A DNA stretch of 64,000 bases, from the NCBI RefSeq assembly GCF_964340395.1, contig NC_135550.1, positions 4,314,601-4,378,600 on the forward strand, written 5' to 3'. The stretch comes from Glandiceps talaboti (taxonomy: Eukaryota; Hemichordata; Enteropneusta; Spengelidae). Each line of letters begins with the position of its first letter. Position 1 is the first letter of the stretch. The position numbers and the translations under genes were made by a program. The notes beneath the pieces were generated by a model, which worked only from the letters and a program-made list of their open reading frames with translations, searched no databases and was not told where the DNA came from. Positions 59,901 through 64,000 of the stretch are shown here, one piece after another.

Positions 59901-62518
59901 GGACTGATCAGTTGATAGGGTGGGTTAACTATGATAATATTACATATATCAGCATGGTATTACTATGAGTCGTATACAAGTTCTCCTTTTTCACTTTTAA
60001 TTGGAAAACAAACATGTTTCGAACAAATCACCTGTCCGTCTTTAGTGTTTAAACTGGATCTTACTTATATCATTCTGTCAGATCCAGTTATAAAGAAGAC
60101 TAGTGATTTGTTACAAACATGCATGTTTCCGATGAAGAAGAAGTTAACTTGTGTATGGATGGAGTCAGCTGGACAGAACAAGGGTATACCATCCAAAGGG
60201 CTGATATATTGCTTTTATGATTCATATCTAATTATACTGGTATATAGAAATTTGTAACTAAACTGTCAAAAAATAGGAAGTAAGTACAGGCATATATCGG
60301 TCCCGGAATCTGTATACGTCAAGGAAAACGTTTAATAGTAACGTAACTAACACATTGTCACTAACACAGAAATCACACCCTTTCACTATACAGAGGAACC
60401 TACCGTACCCATGTTGTCTAAAGTAAAATGTGACGACAACCCATTTATTTCTTATCCACTTATTAAAGGGGCACATTCAGAGTTTATACATTTATAAGGC
60501 ATAATTTTAACTGTAGTTTAAACGATGCCTTGTGTATTCTATTTACTGAAGTATACTCAACTATCATTTGATACTGACTGAACTTAATCCTGGTATTTAG
60601 AAATAGTACACGATGACATAATTTATTGTACGTACAATAAATTGTCGAGGAAACCACACACTATTATGTTATCAATTGTACTAACATTGCTAGAATACGA
60701 TTTTATTGTCATCAAAGGTATGCATTGCATTAACATTTATACTACTAATTAATTAATTATGGCATTATGCAAGTAGTCTCAATCGAGTCAAACATCTTAT
60801 AAACTTAGCTTATACCACAGTACTCTAAAATGTATAATGATTTAGTAACACCATTTAGTTAGATATGTAAAAGCTATTACTGTGTTGAATGGATGTGATG
60901 GTACAATGATTTAGTAACACCATTTAGTTAGATATGTAAAAGTGTTGATTGGATGTGATTTATACTACTTGATAGAATAACATTGTTAACTTGTGAACAA
61001 ACGAGCATTGAATGAAATAAAAACTAATAAAGAATTGAGCGAAACCTTTGACCATATTTGCAAGTAGCATCTCTAAAAAGTTCTGTAAGCCCTTTCATTC
61101 TTTCGCCTGAATTTATAGACTGTTTAATTGTCTCTTGTACTTACAGTGGTGGATGGATGAATTCTTAAGATGGAATGCTAGTGATTATGGTGGTGTTGAC
61201 CATATTTGGTTACCAACATCCCATATATGGATTCCGGATATCACACTTTACAACAAGTGAGATGTTTTGATATCAAACATTTACAACCCCTTATGATTAT
61301 ATCTTTTATCGGCTTCTTTCATATGATTTACATGCTTTGTATTTCATAATATCAAATCCTCGGACAAATATTTTACAACCCTCATTCCTGAACGTGTACA
61401 AATATACAATCGGTGACAACCAAGCAGTGACAAGAGTAACTTGTTACAAAAAGGGAAAGTTAACAAATGAATTGGATTAATAACACTTTGCACAGCATTT
61501 TGGAACAGCAGAGACTTGTATTACATTCCATCGTTTGATAAGAACAGATTTATGGTCACTTTATGTGTACATGAAGAGCCACGTGAACTTCAAATTTGTT
61601 TGTGAAGGCATGTGAACTATTTGAATGTAAAGTGGCCATAAAACTGTCCTTATCAAACGACGGCATGTAATATACTTGTCTCTGTACTTTCCACATGCTG
61701 TGCCAAGTGTTATTAATCATGTGTTTACCTTCCCTGTTTATAAAAAGTTCTACTTCTGGTTGTACAACTTGGTAAAAGATCTGTACAAACCGTGACTTTG
61801 TTGCGAAAAATTCTTGGATATTGCTAACACTTTATCATCACCATTGCACTGTTTTGATAAATGAGATGGGAGAAATTAATATATTTTAGTGCGAATTCTG
61901 CATTCAACTATGTTATCATATCTTTCAAGAAGATGTTATAGTTCTGTAAATGCTATTGGTCGTTATTCTTTTCCAGTGCTGATACAAGATGGGAAAATTT
62001 GATGGAAAAGGCGTTGATGGTGATTCGAGCCGACGGTCATATCGATTGGAGTGCCTCCCTAATCATGAATAGCTTTTGCAGAATCGATATTCGATTATTT
62101 CCGTTCGATCGTCAGAAGTGCAGCCTCGTTTTTGGTTCGTGGCAGTACCCCCAGTATTACATTGACATGCAGGTCGGCATGGGGGATACAGCATATTTCG
62201 TCGATAACGGAGAATGGGACCTGGATGCGTTAGATATTGCACGGAACACATCAATGTACGATCACTTAGACGATCCTAACACACCATTCACAGAAATTAC
62301 CGTAACTTTAGAACTTCACCGAAGACCACTGTTTTATGTATTGAACCTGATTGTGCCCTGTGCTCTGATATTTGCCGTTACACTACTAGGGTTCTACCTG
62401 CCATGTGATTCTGGTGAGAAAGTGACCCTGGATATAACCATATTGTTGTCACTTACTGTATTTCTACTGTTGGCATCAGAGTTTATGCCACCAACGTCGG
62501 ATACAATACCCCTCATAG
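56773..62518 (+). CDS. Nicotinic acetylcholine receptor-type Cys-loop subunit, non-alpha (internal exons; both ends missing)
   Basis: Exons 56773-56912, 59335-59379, 61147-61256 and 61977-62518 join in frame to 837 nt (279 codons). In order they give the N-terminal helix (KDQKRLMDKLFEHYN, RPV), the WWMDEFLRW region, loop A (WIPDITLYNNAD), the Cys-loop CRIDIRLFPFDRQKC (13 residues between cysteines, FPF present), loop B (FGSWQY), M1 with the VPC motif, and M2 (GEKVTLDITILLSLTVFLLL). Glutamate at -1' predicts cation selectivity. Loop C has Tyr then Asp-His-Leu where alpha subunits have the Cys pair, so it should be a structural (non-alpha) subunit of a synaptic or epithelial receptor. N-glycosylation sequons: NTT, NAS, NTS. 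The signal-peptide exon (must end in phase 1) was not found; M3, the cytoplasmic loop and M4 lie beyond 64000. Confidence 0.93.
57226..57560. repeat. Dispersed repeat with AGCTCCGCTGTCAGCGAAAGC head
   Basis: A GC-richer imperfect palindromic head is followed by two diverged copies of a ~105-bp unit (TTTTCATCATCTTCTCCGA..., CAGATTTCTTCGATGTTTGG against CAGATTGCTTTGATATCTGG). It lies in the receptor intron. The 117-codon ORF across it is repeat-derived. Confidence 0.6.
57660..59330. other. Receptor gene intron, remainder
   Basis: No further exon, repeat array or regulatory signal recognised. Confidence 0.5.
59335..59379 (+). CDS. nAChR-like subunit, 45-nt exon
   Basis: TTTTCAG|GACGAACGACAG...ATG|GTACGT encodes DERQQRITVNAWITM. 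Forty-five nucleotides, phase 0-0, is the canonical size of nAChR exon 3 (vertebrate DEKNQVLTTNIWLQM). Confidence 0.92.
60620..60643. repeat. Perfect 24-bp palindrome
   Basis: AATTTATTGTAC followed by its exact inverted complement, no spacer, in the receptor intron. Confidence 0.9.
60833..60958. repeat. Tandem duplication, ~70-bp unit
   Basis: ATGATTTAGTAACACCATTT and TAGTTAGATATGTAAAAG recur at 70-bp spacing. The second copy has lost about 15 bp. Confidence 0.85.
61147..61256 (+). CDS. nAChR-like subunit, 110-nt exon
   Basis: CTTACAG|TGG...CAA|GTGAG encodes WWMDEFLRWNASDYGGVDHI then WLPTSHIWIPDITLYN. 110 nt is the canonical size of nAChR exon 4. It carries the loop A tryptophan and a conserved sequon, NAS. 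Confidence 0.94.
61420..61770. mobile_element. Long inverted-repeat (fold-back) element in receptor intron
   Basis: About 61438-61572 is repeated inverted at about 61618-61750: CGTTTGATAAGAACAGATTTATGG against CGTTTGATAAGGACAGTTTTATGG, and GATTAATAACACTTTGCACAGCA against GATTAATAACACTTGGCACAGCA. Weaker pairing extends to about 61420 and 61770. The loop is about 45 nt. No coding capacity. It ends about 210 bp before the Cys-loop exon. Confidence 0.8.
61977..62518 (+). CDS. nAChR-like subunit, Cys-loop/M1/M2 exon
   Basis: TTCCAG|TGCTGATACA completes the split Asn codon. It runs through the Cys-loop, loop C, M1 (LFYVLNLIVPCALIFAVTLL) and M2 to PPTSDTIPLIG at donor ATAG|GTAAGA (phase 1). Unusual: aspartate at M2 position 4' (VTLDIT), usually small or cysteine, and cysteine in FYLPCDSGEK, usually alanine. 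Confidence 0.95.
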
Positions 62519-64000
62519 GTAAGAAAAAGTATAATTAGTTGCTTACTAATAGTTACTGTAATTACTAATAGATACTTTTACTGTTTACTGGTATTCACTA
62601 TGTTTGTTACCAATATGATTGCAATTTACGTCATTAAGTTTACATTCACAGAATCGAAATTAAAAATTGGGAATATTCATAACTCATATTACATTTATAT
62701 TAATTATGTATGTAATAAAAATTATTTTTATTATATAATTCACAATATTTTATTCTATGTTATTTTATCATTTTATATAAAAATTACCATGTTAATGAGT
62801 TGGCACTTTTATAGTTCAAACTCGGAAGGGTTAGACTGGTTAGAACTTAACTATATATACTGTTCCATCATTATCATTGATAAAATGTAGTCAACAGATT
62901 TAGATCTCACTTGGAATCGTTATTTGCTGACCTATAAGAGTGAATTTCTTTGTTATACTTTTGTTATTATCCTCTATATGGGGCGGTCGTTGTGTAGGCC
63001 ATGACGTCAAGGAATGTTATGTATATAACTAATGAACGAGGTTACCAACATAACACTGACAGACACTGAGTAGCACTAAAAATGTCAACGGATCTCAAAT
63101 GTAACTAAATTAGGGGAAATGCAGGCCTGGTTTGGACAACTAATTTAATAAAAAGAATGACTGATAGCTCGACGATGGACTTGACTTGTGAATCTAGAAG
63201 AGCTATATAGCTATCTAACATGATTACGTAGTAACTAAGGAATCGTGTAGTACAGCTCTCAGCATAATAGGTGTCTTTTTTCGCAAAGTGTAGTTTTTTA
63301 AGTAAGGCCAAATTGGCAATTAAATTCCTTTACTAGTAGACCATTCACGCTCCAGACTCAACAAAAAGCCTCAGACATGATTATTAAAATTGTTATGTTA
63401 GAAAGACTGAGCTGAGGTCTCTTCTGAGCAAAAGATGCACTGTTCTTATAGAAAATGTCCTTGGATATCGGTGTCAGATGACTTTCTACTTCCCCTGACA
63501 CTTATAACTGTGTTTTCAATTACGGTTTTCCCATATTTCAAAATGTAAAGATGGACACACAATCAGATCCAAATACACACTTCTTGCCCAAGGAAGTGTA
63601 ATTCAGTGTAATTTGAAGTGATATCATTACTTTCACTAAGAAACAGCACGTCTGTACAGGCTACGTAAAATTCTTAACCCAATTAAAAAAATATGCGTTT
63701 TGTTTCACGGAATTTTGTTTTGTTACTTTATATTACGAATTGATTATTATTGACTTCGACATACAGCATGAAATAGGATGGTGCTCTATCAGCATCTATG
63801 TGTATCAAACTTACGGTTGTATATCATCACATCTCAACAATTGTCTGATTCCTTTAACAACATAGAGCTACTTCTACAAATTATTTGTGAAATATCTGTA
63901 CATCAGGGGATTCTTATAACGGGGTCATGAACTACCTATTTTCGAATTTTTTAAACATAGATGTAAGTATCACCTTTGTGGGAACATTCTTCGAGAGACT
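62519..64000 (+). other. Receptor intron following the M2 exon
   Basis: AT-rich. No M3 exon (expected to open with a segment like YFASTMII) was seen before the window ends, so the intron is at least 1.48 kb. Confidence 0.6.

Overview
The window is animal nuclear DNA: AT-rich, dense in dinucleotide to pentanucleotide microsatellites, with split genes, GT-AG introns, SINE-like and LINE-derived repeats and many fold-back elements. The two recognisable genes and the repeat style fit a marine invertebrate (hemichordate, cephalochordate or lophotrochozoan grade). The species cannot be fixed from the sequence alone.

Positions 1-23.5 kb, minus strand: the 5' two thirds of RALGAPB, the beta subunit of the Ral GTPase-activating complex. 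Nineteen coding exons can be placed with splice phases that agree from one to the next, running from the ATG at 23519 to a donor at 335/334 and giving about 1142 residues. The C-terminal part, with the Rap/Ran-GAP fold, lies off the left edge. The introns hold tRNA-derived SINEs, a LINE 3' end, fold-back elements, a 33-bp minisatellite with six-unit higher-order structure, and a tandem repeat rich in nuclear-receptor half-sites. A promoter-like region with YY1 and NRF1-like motifs sits at 23.64-23.69 kb.

Positions 24.06-24.36 kb, minus strand: a probable last coding exon and poly(A) signal of an unrecognised gene lying head-to-tail upstream of RALGAPB. At 25.7-25.9 kb is a tyrosine-recombinase C-terminal fragment of transposon type.

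Positions 26-56.7 kb: gene-poor. It holds two promoter-like clusters (a CRE palindrome at 27.69 kb, a TATA box at 28.50 kb), a MITE at 33.7-34.0 kb, degenerate ~140-bp tandem repeats at 37-38.3 and 48.3-48.6 kb, an evolving pentanucleotide tract at 44.5-44.9 kb, compound microsatellites, a ~1.1-kb element with ~220-bp inverted termini at 49.7-50.8 kb, and a decayed LINE reverse transcriptase on the minus strand at 53.5-53.9 kb.

Positions 56.8-62.5 kb, plus strand: four internal exons of a nicotinic acetylcholine receptor-type Cys-loop subunit (ligand-binding domain, M1 and M2), including the family's characteristic 45-nt and 110-nt exons. The signal-peptide exon was not found and the M3-M4 exons lie beyond the right edge. 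The subunit lacks the loop-C vicinal cysteines, so it is of the non-alpha kind. A ~120-150-bp-arm inverted repeat lies in the intron just before its largest exon.

The two main genes are unrelated in function: a small-GTPase regulator and a ligand-gated channel subunit. No operon-like link is implied. No rRNA, functional tRNA or CRISPR array was seen.
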